This document shows positions 53,136 through 62,321 of a stretch of DNA of 64,000 nucleotides, in pieces. The position numbers and the translations under genes are program-made. Within the stretch, counting starts at the first letter, position 1; every line of letters begins with the position of its first letter. The notes below the pieces were generated by a model, which was not told where the DNA came from, made no database searches, and worked only from the letters and a program-made list of their open reading frames with translations. This DNA is from Aquimarina sediminis (lineage in GTDB: Bacteria; Bacteroidota; Bacteroidia; Flavobacteriales; Flavobacteriaceae), in contig NZ_POYJ01000001.1 of NCBI RefSeq assembly GCF_002895435.1, forward strand, positions 558,001 through 622,000, written 5' to 3'.

Positions 53136-53825
53136 ATGAGAAAAGAACAACATCACAAAGGTTGGAATGAAATAAAAACAAATGACTCTTGGGCTATCTT
53201 TAAGATTATGGGAGAATTTGTTAATGGGTTCGAAAAAATGAGTAAAATCGGACCTTGCGTATCAATCTTTGGATCTGCCCGTACAAAAACAGATGATAAA
53301 TACTATGAACTAGCAGTAGATGTAGCCAAAGAAATTGTAAACCAAGGATATGGAGTAATCACCGGCGGAGGACCAGGTATAATGGAAGCAGGAAACAAAG
53401 GAGCTCATCTCGGAGGAGGAACCTCTGTTGGATTAAATATTGATCTTCCTTTTGAACAACACGATAATCCATACATTGATAGTGACAAAAGCCTGGATTT
53501 TGACTACTTTTTTGTACGTAAAGTAATGTTTGTAAAATATTCTCAAGGATTTGTAGTTATGCCAGGAGGGTTTGGAACTCTTGATGAATTATTTGAAGCA
53601 ATAACTCTAATACAAACCAAAAAAATTGCAGAATTCCCAATCATATTAGTAAGTACAGAATTTTGGGGTGGTCTTATGGATTGGATAAAAAGTACATTAC
53701 TTCAAAAATTTGGAAATATAAGCCCAGGGGATTTAGATCTAATACACATCGTAGATACCCCAAAGGAAGTATTAGAAATTTTGGATAAATTCTATGCAGA
53801 ATATAACTTAAGTCCTAATTTTTAA
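53136..53825 (+). CDS. LOG-family (TIGR00730) nucleoside 5-monophosphate phosphoribohydrolase
   Basis: This 229-residue Rossmann protein carries the two LOG motifs GGGPGIMEAGNKGA and PGGFGTLDELFE, which define the cytokinin-activating phosphoribohydrolase family once annotated as lysine decarboxylases. CVSIFGSARTKTDD is the nucleotide-binding start. It would release a base from a nucleoside monophosphate; AMP-type substrates are usual in bacteria. It shares a transcript with uvrA. Confidence 0.93.
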   Translation: MRKEQHHKGWNEIKTNDSWAIFKIMGEFVNGFEKMSKIGPCVSIFGSARTKTDDKYYELAVDVAKEIVNQGYGVITGGGPGIMEAGNKGAHLGGGTSVGLNIDLPFEQHDNPYIDSDKSLDFDYFFVRKVMFVKYSQGFVVMPGGFGTLDELFEAITLIQTKKIAEFPIILVSTEFWGGLMDWIKSTLLQKFGNISPGDLDLIHIVDTPKEVLEILDKFYAEYNLSPNF

Positions 53826-53978
53826 AACAATTTGTTATCAAATCTGTTATTAATATTAAAAGTAAATTCGAAAAATCTCGAATTAAGATACTATATTGAG
53901 GCAGTAAAAGATTAAACAGATAGAGTTTATTAACCTTATCTGCTTTATACAGAAAGTACATTCATTCAAATGTAAAAA

Positions 53979-56807
53979 TTGAATATTAAAAGGATATATA
54001 ATTTTGTAATTGTTTTTTTTACACTCACTGTCGCTTCTGCACAGCACAATGTAATCATAAATGCCGATATTGATACTGAAAAAAAAGTATTAACAATCGA
54101 GCAAGAAGTAACCTATCAAAATACTTCTACAGATACTCTTAGAAAAGTGTTCTTTCATGATTGGGCTAATAGTTTTTCGAGTAAAACTTCCCCTCTTGGC
54201 AAAAGATTTGCTGAAGATTTCCTAAAACGTTTTTATTTTGCAGAAAATGAAGAACGAGGCGGCACTATAATCCAAAGTGTTACAGGTAAAAAGACGTCAT
54301 CCTTACCCTGGGGACGACACCAAGGAATTGAAGATATACTCTGGATTACATCTCCAAAGCCCATATTGCCAGGAGAAAGCCAAACTTTTCATATAAGGTA
54401 CAAGGTCAAAGTTCCAAGTAGTAAATTCACTCGATATGGATATCATGAAAACGGAAATTTTAGTTTAAAATACTGGTATATCGTTCCAGCAGTTTATGAC
54501 ACAAAATGGAATATATATAGCCACAAGAATCTAGATGACCTATACGCCCCTTTAGCCAATTATCAAATTGATTTTACAATACCAGAATCATATGAAATCG
54601 TGAGTGACCTCAATATAGAAACTACCCTTCTATCCGACGATGAAACAAAAAAAAGAATACAATTAAAAGGTCACAAAAGAAATCAAGTAAATTTATATTT
54701 AGAAAAAAAATCTACTTTTTATAGCTTTTCTACAGAAGGTATTCAATTTATAAGCAATATCGACGATAATAATTTGATACCGGAGATGAAATCTGTCGCT
54801 ACAAAAAGGATTATCGATTTTTTACAAAAAAGACTAGGTTCATACCCATTTGAAAAGATTTTAATTTCAGAAAATGATTATAAAAACAATCCTGTTTATG
54901 GATTAAATCAATTACCAGATATTTTAAGACCATTTCCCGATGGTTTTCAATATGAGATCAAGCAATTAAAGACAATTACTGAGGAATATCTTGAAAAAAC
55001 ACTTCTTATAAACCCAAGATATGACACCTGGATAAAAGATGCTATACACATTTACCTAATGATGGCGTATACAGAACAGTATTACCCAGAAATGAAGATC
55101 ATTGGTAAACTTAGCAAGGTTATAGGTATTCGTTGGTTTCATGCTGCTGATCTGAAGTTTAATGACCAATATTTCCTGGCGTACAAAAATATGGCTAGGT
55201 TATATTTGGATCAACCATTAACACTACCTCAAGATCAACTGGTAAAATTTAATAAAAATATTGCTAATGCATATAAGGCAGGAGTTGGATTTAAGTATTT
55301 AGAAGATTATCTAGGCGATGACAATATTGTAGATCAGAGCATTAAGGATTTTTACGCACAAAAAGTACTAAAACACACTAATTCTAGCGAATATAAAGAG
55401 ATTTTAACCTCTTTATCTCCAAAAAATATCGAGTGGTTTTTTGAAGATTTCATACAAACCAATAAAAAATTAGATTTTAAAATAAAATCAGTAAAAAAAG
55501 AAGCAGACTCTCTTGAAGTAACCATTAAAAACAAAGGAAATAGCTCAATGCCTATTTCATTAGTTGGACTTAGAAAAAAAGATGTTGTTTCCAAAACCTG
55601 GGTTACAAATATTACAGGAACTAAAAAAGTAAAAATAGCCAACGAAGACATAAGTAAACTTGTATTAGATTATGATCAAAATATTCCAGAAGTAAATAGA
55701 CGGAACAACTACAGAAATTTAAAGTGGATATTCAATAAACCTATTCAATTTAGGTTTTTCCAAGACGTTGAAGACCCCAGGTATAGTCAAATATTTTTTA
55801 TTCCAGAAGTTGAATTTAATGTCTATGACGGTTTTACACTGGCATCAAAGTTTTATAATAAGTCTTTTATTCGTAAAAATTTTGAATATAACATATCTCC
55901 TGCCTACGGTTTTAAATCCAATAAACTACTAGGTTCTGCATCTATGTTTTATAGGTCTCTAATTTCTGATTATGGACTATATCAAATACGTTATGGTATT
56001 AATGGAAGTATGTTTAGTTATGCACCTGATCTACTATTCAGAAGATTCTCGTCATCTGTAAGTTTTTATTTTCGTCCTGAAAATCTTAGATCTAACGAAA
56101 AACAAAGACTGTCTTTTAGAAATATTAATGTTTCAAGAGATAGAGATGAAGCAAACCCTGTTGCAACTCCTGATTATAATGTATTTAATGCCAGATATAG
56201 ATATTCTGATTTTAATCTTATTGATTTTATCGGATATACTGTTGATTATCAAATATCAAAAAACTTCAGTAAAATCTCGTCTACTGTTAATTACAGAAAA
56301 TTATTTCTTAATAATCGTCAATTAAACTTGCGCTTATTTGCAGGAACTTTTCTTTTTAATGACACAGAAAAAGATGGTGATTTTTTTAGTTTTGCTTTAG
56401 ACCGACCTACCGATTATCTGTTTGATTATAGCTACTTAGGACGTAGTGAAGATACTGGATTTGTAAGCCAACAAATTATTTTGGCTGAAGGAGGATTCAA
56501 ATCAAAACTAGACTACCCTTTTGCAAATCAATGGATTACCACTTTTAATGCAAATACTAATATCTGGAATTGGATTTATGCTTATGGCGATATTGGACTA
56601 GTTAAAAACAAAAGTGTTTCTCCCAAATTTGTATATGACGCAGGAGTTCGTTTAAGCCTTGTTGCCGATTACTTCGAAGTCTTTTTTCCTGTAGTTTCTA
56701 ATAAAGGTTGGGAGATTTCTCAACCAAATTATAATGAACAGATTAGGTTTATTATAACCTTGAGTCCAGAAACATTAATTGGACTCTTTACCAGAGAGTG
56801 GTATTAA
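53979..56807 (+). CDS. M1-peptidase-like protein without zinc motif, fused to an outer-membrane barrel
   Basis: The 942-residue protein has a signal peptide (IVFFTLTVASA), an M1 gluzincin-like N-terminal beta domain (about 25-245), and a catalytic-like region in which the place of HExxH reads TEEYLEK (334-340) and the place of W-L-D-E reads WIKDAIHIY (351-359). The zinc ligands are therefore missing. From about residue 600 the sequence turns into alternating aromatic strands ending in REWY, typical of an outer-membrane beta-barrel. The start is a TTG at 53979; an in-frame stop is two codons upstream. It is probably a binding or assembly protein, not a protease. Confidence 0.75.
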   Translation: MNIKRIYNFVIVFFTLTVASAQHNVIINADIDTEKKVLTIEQEVTYQNTSTDTLRKVFFHDWANSFSSKTSPLGKRFAEDFLKRFYFAENEERGGTIIQSVTGKKTSSLPWGRHQGIEDILWITSPKPILPGESQTFHIRYKVKVPSSKFTRYGYHENGNFSLKYWYIVPAVYDTKWNIYSHKNLDDLYAPLANYQIDFTIPESYEIVSDLNIETTLLSDDETKKRIQLKGHKRNQVNLYLEKKSTFYSFSTEGIQFISNIDDNNLIPEMKSVATKRIIDFLQKRLGSYPFEKILISENDYKNNPVYGLNQLPDILRPFPDGFQYEIKQLKTITEEYLEKTLLINPRYDTWIKDAIHIYLMMAYTEQYYPEMKIIGKLSKVIGIRWFHAADLKFNDQYFLAYKNMARLYLDQPLTLPQDQLVKFNKNIANAYKAGVGFKYLEDYLGDDNIVDQSIKDFYAQKVLKHTNSSEYKEILTSLSPKNIEWFFEDFIQTNKKLDFKIKSVKKEADSLEVTIKNKGNSSMPISLVGLRKKDVVSKTWVTNITGTKKVKIANEDISKLVLDYDQNIPEVNRRNNYRNLKWIFNKPIQFRFFQDVEDPRYSQIFFIPEVEFNVYDGFTLASKFYNKSFIRKNFEYNISPAYGFKSNKLLGSASMFYRSLISDYGLYQIRYGINGSMFSYAPDLLFRRFSSSVSFYFRPENLRSNEKQRLSFRNINVSRDRDEANPVATPDYNVFNARYRYSDFNLIDFIGYTVDYQISKNFSKISSTVNYRKLFLNNRQLNLRLFAGTFLFNDTEKDGDFFSFALDRPTDYLFDYSYLGRSEDTGFVSQQIILAEGGFKSKLDYPFANQWITTFNANTNIWNWIYAYGDIGLVKNKSVSPKFVYDAGVRLSLVADYFEVFFPVVSNKGWEISQPNYNEQIRFIITLSPETLIGLFTREWY

Positions 56808-56949
56808 TTATTAAAATACGGGAAGAAAATAAATGTGAAAATTTTGAGTATTTGTTAATCAATGCTTAAAATACCTAAAAAAAACAACAATATGCTAACA
56901 AAATAGCATTTTAAATGAATTATATTCAAAAAAATTAAGAGTTTCTGTC

Positions 56950-56980
56950 TTGCATATGGCGAGTATTTTAGCTAAATTTG
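56950..56980 (+). promoter_or_regulatory. Consensus promoter of the E1 dehydrogenase
   Basis: TTG at 56950-56952, exactly 20 bases, then TAAATTTG at 56973-56980: a full -33/-7 match. The transcription start would fall near 56987, so the coding start must be later than the in-frame TTG (56950) and ATG (56956), leaving the ATG at 57004. Confidence 0.7.
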
Positions 56981-57003
56981 CATTCCATAAAAATATCGTT
57001 CAC

Positions 57004-59418
57004 ATGCAGCCTGAAACCGTTACTTCATCTAATATTTCCTTCGAAGAATATAGAGATCAAATACTTAGAGATTACAAAATAGCATTAGTAAGTAGAGAGT
57101 GCAGTATGCTGGGACGGCGCGAAGTATTGACTGGTAAGTCAAAATTTGGAATCTTTGGAGGAGGAAAAGAATTACCGCAACTCGCCATGGCAAGAGTATT
57201 TAGAGATGGAGATTTTAGATCTGGCTATTACAGAGATCAAACCTTTATGATGGCAATTGATCAATATACTACAGAACAGTTTTTTGCTGGTTTGTATGCG
57301 CATGCAGATATAAACAAAGAACCTTTTGCAGCAGGTAGACAAATGGGAGGACACTTTGCCACTCATAGTTTAAATGAAGATGGTACCTGGAAAGTTCTTA
57401 CTCAACAAAAAAATTCTAGTGCTGATATTTCACCGACCGCAGGTCAAATGCCAAGATTACTAGGTCTTGCTCAAGCATCTAAAGTATATCGTAATGAAAA
57501 AAGTGTTGCTGACCATTCTAATTTTTCAATTAAAGGAAATGAAATAGCTTGGGGTACAATTGGTAACGCCAGCACCAGTGAAGGTTTATTTTGGGAAACT
57601 ATTAATGCAGGTGGTGTTTTACAAGTACCTATGGTTATTAGTGTTTGGGATGATGAATATGGTATCTCGGTACATGCAAAACATCAAACCACAAAAGAAG
57701 ATATTTCTCTTATATTAGAAGGGTTTAGACGCAACGAAACTCATGAAGGGTATGAGATTTTTAAAGTTAATGGATGGGATTATCCAGCATTAATAGACAC
57801 CTACAAAAAAGCAGAAGAATTAGCTCGTGAAAAACATGTACCAGTTATTATTCATGTTAAAGAATTAACTCAACCTCAAGGACACTCTACTTCTGGCTCT
57901 CATGAGAGATACAAAAGTGAAGAACGACTAAATTGGGAGCGTGAATATGATTGCAATAAGAAATTTAAAGAATGGATAATCGAGCATAATATCGCAACAG
58001 CAGAAGAGCTTTTAAGTCTGGAAAAAAATGCAAAAAAGGAAGTAAGAAAAGGAAAGACAGAAGCCTGGAATGCATATTTATCTGAAATCAAATCTGAACA
58101 AAAAGAAGCTATTGAGATTCTAAAATTGGTAGAAAATAAGAGCACTAACAAAAACTTTATTTCTCCTATAATTAAAACCTTAGAATCAAAAGAAGAACCT
58201 ATTAGAAAGGATATTCTAGAATCCACAAGAAAAGTATTAAGGTACTTAACTAAAGAGAGTTTTACTGAAAAAACTACCTTGCAAAATTGGGTAAATAATT
58301 ATATATCAATCATCCAACCCAAATACAGTGACCATTTGTATAGTGAAAATGAGGACAATGTTACCAGCATCCAAGAAGTAGAACCTATATTTAATGAAAA
58401 TTCTGAATTAGTAGATGGTAGGATTATCATTAGAGACAACTTTGACAAGTTGTTTGGCAGAATCCCCGAAGCTCTTATTTTTGGAGAGGATAGTGGAAAA
58501 ATTGGTGATGTAAACCAAGGGTTAGAAGGGCTACAAGAAAAATTTGGTGAAACCAGGGTTTCTGATGCAGGAATTCGTGAGGCAACTATAATTGGACAAG
58601 GAATTGGTATGGCAATGAGAGGACTAAGACCTATTGCAGAAATACAATATCTTGATTACATTCTATATTGTGTACAAGGACTAAGTGATGACCTTGCAAC
58701 ATTAAGGTACAGAACTTTTGCCAAGCAAAAAGCTCCATTAATCATCAGAACGAGAGGGCACCGATTAGAAGGTATATGGCATTCGGGTTCTCAAATGGGA
58801 GGTCTTATTCATCTATTGAGAGGAATTCATATTCTAGTTCCTAGAAATATGACCAAAGCCGCAGGATTCTATAACACCCTAATGGATTGTGATGAACCAG
58901 CATTAGTTGTAGAATGTCTAAACGGGTATCGATTAAAAGAAAAGATGCCTTCAAATTTATCAGAAATCAGAACTCCAATAGGTGTAGTTGAAACTGTTAA
59001 GAAAGGAACAGATATTACCTTAATCTCTTACGGCTCTACTCTACGACTTGTAGAACAAGCAGCAAAAGAACTTTTATCTTCAGGTATTAATGCCGAAGTA
59101 ATTGATGTACAATCTTTGCTTCCTTTTGATCTAAATCATGATATTGCAAAAAGTGTAGCAAAAACAAATCGTTTACTTATTATTGATGAGGATGTACCTG
59201 GTGGTGCCACAGGATATATTTTACATAAGTTAATTGATGAACAAAACATATACCAACACCTAGATAGCAAACCGCAAACTCTAAGTGCAAAGCCTCATAG
59301 GCCTGCTTTTGGAACTGATGGGGATTATTTTAGTAAGCCTTCGAGTGAAGATATTTTTGAAAGTGTATATGCGATTATGAACGAAGTAGATCCATCTAGC
59401 TATCCTAAATTGAGATAA
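57004..59418 (+). CDS. Branched-chain 2-oxoacid dehydrogenase E1, fused alpha and beta
   Basis: The roughly 804-residue protein joins E1 alpha (GRREVLTGKSKFGIFGGGKELP, YYRDQTFMMAIDQYT, QMGGHFATHSLNEDG, thiamine diphosphate motif GTIGNASTSEGLFWETINAGG) to E1 beta (from about 480: IFGEDSGKIGDVNQGLEG, SDAGIREATIIGQGIGMAM, DEDVPGGATGYIL, KPHRPAFGTDGDYFSKP). This fusion is standard in Flavobacteriaceae. It decarboxylates branched 2-oxoacids for iso-fatty-acid primers and Val/Leu/Ile catabolism, with E2 and E3 encoded elsewhere. The start at 57004 (MQPETVTSSN) is set by the promoter upstream. Confidence 0.93.
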   Translation: MQPETVTSSNISFEEYRDQILRDYKIALVSRECSMLGRREVLTGKSKFGIFGGGKELPQLAMARVFRDGDFRSGYYRDQTFMMAIDQYTTEQFFAGLYAHADINKEPFAAGRQMGGHFATHSLNEDGTWKVLTQQKNSSADISPTAGQMPRLLGLAQASKVYRNEKSVADHSNFSIKGNEIAWGTIGNASTSEGLFWETINAGGVLQVPMVISVWDDEYGISVHAKHQTTKEDISLILEGFRRNETHEGYEIFKVNGWDYPALIDTYKKAEELAREKHVPVIIHVKELTQPQGHSTSGSHERYKSEERLNWEREYDCNKKFKEWIIEHNIATAEELLSLEKNAKKEVRKGKTEAWNAYLSEIKSEQKEAIEILKLVENKSTNKNFISPIIKTLESKEEPIRKDILESTRKVLRYLTKESFTEKTTLQNWVNNYISIIQPKYSDHLYSENEDNVTSIQEVEPIFNENSELVDGRIIIRDNFDKLFGRIPEALIFGEDSGKIGDVNQGLEGLQEKFGETRVSDAGIREATIIGQGIGMAMRGLRPIAEIQYLDYILYCVQGLSDDLATLRYRTFAKQKAPLIIRTRGHRLEGIWHSGSQMGGLIHLLRGIHILVPRNMTKAAGFYNTLMDCDEPALVVECLNGYRLKEKMPSNLSEIRTPIGVVETVKKGTDITLISYGSTLRLVEQAAKELLSSGINAEVIDVQSLLPFDLNHDIAKSVAKTNRLLIIDEDVPGGATGYILHKLIDEQNIYQHLDSKPQTLSAKPHRPAFGTDGDYFSKPSSEDIFESVYAIMNEVDPSSYPKLR

Positions 59419-59425
59419 TTAATAT

Positions 59426-60022
59426 TTATTGAAAATCTTCAATTTTTAATCGCTTACCATCTTTATAGGAAATCACGAAGATTCTTTTATCAAATCCAGA
59501 ATTAATTAATGTTTTTCTAAAATCCTGGGCTTCAGATAATGTTTCAAAAATTCCCAGGCTCATTTTATAATATGAAGTATCACTGTAAATAAGTGCATTG
59601 GTAAACTTATTTGAAATAGAAGGGACATTATTAGAACTAAACGCTTTTAGTTGCACAGAATAGACTGTATCATTATTAATCAGATCTCTATATAAGTAGA
59701 GATCTTTAATTTTTTTGATATCAATTTTTTCTTTTTTTAACGCTTCTAGTTCTTTTTTTACCGAGACCAATTCCTCTTTTACAAGAGACAACTCAGCTTC
59801 ATTACTTTTAGCAGATGAAGATTTACTAAAATAAAAAGCATTGGCGACTAGAAAAACTGTTGCTAAAAAAAGAATTAACGAAAATGATCCAACGATTTTA
59901 TTAGATTTCTTACTTTTTTTTAGCTTATCTGTCTCTTCATTAAGAAGATCTTCTAATTTTTTTTGTTTGATTTCGGCTTTTTCTATCTGATAATGTAAAG
60001 ATAAAAGATCCTCATCTTTCAT
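59426..60022 (-). CDS. Single-pass membrane protein with SPOR-like C-terminus
   Basis: About 198 residues. A cytoplasmic helical segment (DEDLLSLHYQIEKAEIKQKK) is followed by a membrane helix (about 43-62), a coiled-coil linker (VKEELVSVKKELEALKKEK) and a SPOR-like domain (TVYSVQLKAFSSNNVPSI, SLGIFETLSEAQDFRKTL, KRIFVISYKDGKRL) that would contact peptidoglycan. The ATG at 60022 is preferred over 60031 by comparison with the paralogue upstream. N-terminal half and membrane helix clearly match the protein at 60094-60933. Function unknown; 71 bases separate them. Confidence 0.8.
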   Translation of the reverse strand: MKDEDLLSLHYQIEKAEIKQKKLEDLLNEETDKLKKSKKSNKIVGSFSLILFLATVFLVANAFYFSKSSSAKSNEAELSLVKEELVSVKKELEALKKEKIDIKKIKDLYLYRDLINNDTVYSVQLKAFSSNNVPSISNKFTNALIYSDTSYYKMSLGIFETLSEAQDFRKTLINSGFDKRIFVISYKDGKRLKIEDFQ

Positions 60023-60093
60023 AACCTTCATTGCGTTGGGGTAGCTTTAAGAGTTATTAAGTCAATTCTATAGATCATATATTCATACAATGC

Positions 60094-60933
60094 TTAAGGG
60101 AGTTTTTGTTCAGTTATTTTATACACAATCCCATTATTAATTTCAAGAACCAAAACAGGCTTATCACTAATAACTTTTTGAAAAGCTTTCAGAGGAAAAC
60201 CATATGAAATCTGATTGATATTACCAATCCTCACCTTTGCCTTATCGTCAAGTTCTAAAACTCTTAGCCTAGAACTCTGGTTATGAATATAATAATTATT
60301 ATACAAAAAATATAACGTATCTCCCTTTTTATCAATATCATATTCGGCATTACCATACTCTTTTGCTTTTCTTACGGCTTTTTTACCTTGGTAATACTGT
60401 ATATAATCCGCTTCTATAAAAACAACATCATTACTTTGATAAACTTTATTGATATAACAATATTGTCTTTCAAATTTCAAATCCTTTTTATCTTCATTAG
60501 CTCTCTTAGGGATGTTCATATTACCAATTCCCCCATCTTTTTTATCATCACCTATTACTCCATGGGTGGTACCATCAATAGAATCCAACGTTTTTGAAAA
60601 CTTTTGATTTTGATATTCTAAAATATTCGTTTTAAGCTTAATTATCTCTTGTTGCAAAGAATCATTTGCAACAAGCAGTCTATCAATTTGATCGGTTTTT
60701 TTTTCTGTAGCGGCAGCCCCTTCATTATCCTTATCCATTACAATATAAAAGCTACCAACAGCTAGCAGCAACATCAAAACGATAATAAAAATAAAATAAA
60801 AGTTACGGATGTTTTTACTACGTTTTAGATCTTCAGAAATAAACATAAGACGATCCTCCAGTCGTTGCTGTTTTATATCAGTTTTTTCCATCTGATAATG
60901 CATCGATAAAAGTTCCTCTTCTTTTTTGTTCAT
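60094..60933 (-). CDS. Paralogous single-pass membrane protein with unknown C-terminal domain
   Basis: The 279-residue protein shares its first 80 residues with the neighbouring gene product: EELLSMHYQMEKTDIKQQRL, then a membrane helix (FYFIFIIVLMLLLAVGSFYIVM). The extracytoplasmic part differs: a coiled coil (DRLLVANDSLQQEIIKLKTN), a Gly/Lys-rich linker and a domain of about 110 residues (RQYCYINKVYQSNDVVFIEA, PVLVLEINNGIVYKIT) that I do not recognise. It may anchor a different periplasmic partner through the same cytoplasmic head. It follows menB by 52 bases. Confidence 0.75.
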   Translation of the reverse strand: MNKKEEELLSMHYQMEKTDIKQQRLEDRLMFISEDLKRSKNIRNFYFIFIIVLMLLLAVGSFYIVMDKDNEGAAATEKKTDQIDRLLVANDSLQQEIIKLKTNILEYQNQKFSKTLDSIDGTTHGVIGDDKKDGGIGNMNIPKRANEDKKDLKFERQYCYINKVYQSNDVVFIEADYIQYYQGKKAVRKAKEYGNAEYDIDKKGDTLYFLYNNYYIHNQSSRLRVLELDDKAKVRIGNINQISYGFPLKAFQKVISDKPVLVLEINNGIVYKITEQKLP

Positions 60934-60953
60934 CCCAATAACAAAATACTACC

Positions 60954-60961
60954 CAAAAATA
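60954..60961 (-). promoter_or_regulatory. Candidate -7 element for the paralogous membrane gene
   Basis: Reads TATTTTTG on the minus strand, 21 bases before the ATG at 60933, in the 52-base gap after menB. There is no -33 TTG at normal spacing. Confidence 0.3.
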
Positions 60962-60985
60962 ACTACAACAATTCTTTATAGAAAA

Positions 60986-61828
60986 TTAAGGCATCCATTT
61001 TACATTTTTAAAATCTGGTTTTCTTTTTTCCAGAAACGCATTCCTTCCTTCCTTTGCTTCATCTGTCATATATGCCAGTCTAGTAGCTTCCCCAGCAAAT
61101 ACCTGTTGACCTACCATACCATCATCTGTAAGATTCATTGCAAATTTTAACATCTTAATTGAGGTAGGTGATTTTTCCAGAATTTCTAAGCCCCATTGAT
61201 ATGCTGTATCTTCCAATTCATCATGAGGGATTACAGCATTTACCATTCCCATTTCAAAAGCATCTTGCGCAGAGTAATTCCTTCCCAAAAAGAAAATCTC
61301 CCGAGCCTTTTTTTGCCCTACCATTTTTGCCAAATATGCTGATCCGTAGCCCCCATCAAAACTAGTTACATCTGCATCGGTTTGTTTAAAAATTGCATGT
61401 TCCTTACTAGCCAATGTAAGGTCACAAACCACATGCAAACTATGCCCACCTCCTACTGCCCAACCAGGCACTACTGCAATCACTACTTTTGGCATAAATC
61501 TAATAAGTCTTTGCACTTCCAAAATATTCAACCTATGTCTGCCATCATCACCTACATACCCTTGGTGTCCCCTGGCATTTTGATCTCCTCCACTACAAAA
61601 ACTATACACCCCATCTTTTGTCGATGGTCCTTCTGCAGAAAGCAAAACAACCCCTATAGACGTATCCTCCTGTACATCATAAAAAGCATCATAAAGCTCG
61701 CTTGTTGTTTTTGGTCTAAACGCATTACGTACATTTGGTCTATTAAATGCAATTCTGGCAATACCTCCTGATTTTTTATAGGTGATATCTTCGTATTCTT
61801 TTACAGTTTTCCAGTCTATCGAACTCAT
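60986..61828 (-). CDS. menB: 1,4-dihydroxy-2-naphthoyl-CoA synthase
   Basis: The 280-residue crotonase-fold enzyme cyclises O-succinylbenzoyl-CoA in menaquinone synthesis. It has SSIDWKTVKEYEDITYKKSG, NVRNAFRPKTT, the oxyanion loop FCSGGDQNARG, GWAVGGGHSLHVVCDLTLAS and DGGYGSAYLAKMVGQKKARE, all MenB-specific. The ATG at 61828 is chosen over 61873 because the longer start overlaps the -33 box of its promoter. Menaquinone is the respiratory quinone expected in this family. Confidence 0.96.
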   Translation of the reverse strand: MSSIDWKTVKEYEDITYKKSGGIARIAFNRPNVRNAFRPKTTSELYDAFYDVQEDTSIGVVLLSAEGPSTKDGVYSFCSGGDQNARGHQGYVGDDGRHRLNILEVQRLIRFMPKVVIAVVPGWAVGGGHSLHVVCDLTLASKEHAIFKQTDADVTSFDGGYGSAYLAKMVGQKKAREIFFLGRNYSAQDAFEMGMVNAVIPHDELEDTAYQWGLEILEKSPTSIKMLKFAMNLTDDGMVGQQVFAGEATRLAYMTDEAKEGRNAFLEKRKPDFKNVKWMP

Positions 61829-61846
61829 TATATATTTTTTGTATTC

Positions 61847-61873
61847 CAAAAATAATATAATATATGATATCAA
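61847..61873 (-). promoter_or_regulatory. menB promoter
   Basis: TTG (complement of 61871-61873), 16 bases, then TATTTTTG (complement of 61847-61854) on the minus strand. The spacing is one base below the usual range. The inferred start lies about 12 bases before the ATG. Confidence 0.45.
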
Positions 61874-61905
61874 GCGATAAGAATTTGCAGTGTTATAAGT
61901 ATATT

Positions 61906-61929
61906 GGGGTATTTACCCCTGTTTTTTTT
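61906..61929 (+). terminator. Short GC hairpin followed by T run
   Basis: ggggta-tt-tacccc (61906-61919) is followed by tgtttttttt on the plus strand. It has intrinsic-terminator form, but no plus-strand gene lies upstream, so it might end an antisense or small RNA or simply insulate the LPMO gene. Confidence 0.4.
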
Positions 61930-62116
61930 GTTTTAACGCTTTATTTTATCACATCACTCCTTTGCAATATGTATTTTTTACATTTCCTTTTCTATACAAA
62001 CTACCCTTCTACTCTTTTTTTGACAGAAAACGGCTTAATTAATACTTGTTTGTACTAAAAAATTAACATTCCCTGAACAATGACAAGAAAACTCAAAAGC
62101 AATTACTTTTCTTTTG

Positions 62117-62194
62117 GTAAACACTGCAATAAAAACAATTCGTTTTTATACAAATTATGATAATTATTTTATAGGAGTAAAATACAGTGTTTAC
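62117..62194. repeat. Nested inverted repeats upstream of the LPMO gene
   Basis: gtaaacactg (62117-62126) and cagtgtttac (62185-62194) pair exactly. Inside them ataaaaac (62129-62136) and gtttttat (62142-62149) pair around aattc. The set lies 128 bases before the LPMO ATG and may be an RNA structure or a split operator. Confidence 0.5.
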
Positions 62195-62321
62195 TAGTGT
62201 TCAATAACGCTCAGCTTATTTTTCCAAGACAACAAAAAAGAATTAAACATCCACCTATATAATAATATGGTTTTTAACAAGTTAACTCATTAACACATAA
62301 CTATTAAATACTATTAAAACC

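Larger units (their letters stand above)
61829..62321. other. 493-base spacer between menB and the LPMO gene
   Basis: This divergent control region holds the menB promoter, a small GC hairpin with T run (61906-61929) and nested inverted repeats (62117-62194). I found no convincing gene in it on either strand. The rest is AT-rich and featureless to my reading. Confidence 0.6.

Noticed and set aside
56950..57003. N-terminal extension of the E1 dehydrogenase
   Set aside because: It covers a complete -33/-7 promoter, and the protein family begins at or just after the ATG at 57004.
61829..61873. Longer start for MenB with 15 extra residues
   Set aside because: The extension overlaps the promoter boxes, and MenB proteins normally begin near MSSIDW.
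61864..62058. Plus-strand 64-codon frame in the menB-LPMO spacer
   Set aside because: It crosses the GC hairpin with T run, has no promoter box in register, and its hydrophobic sequence looks like translated AT-rich spacer.
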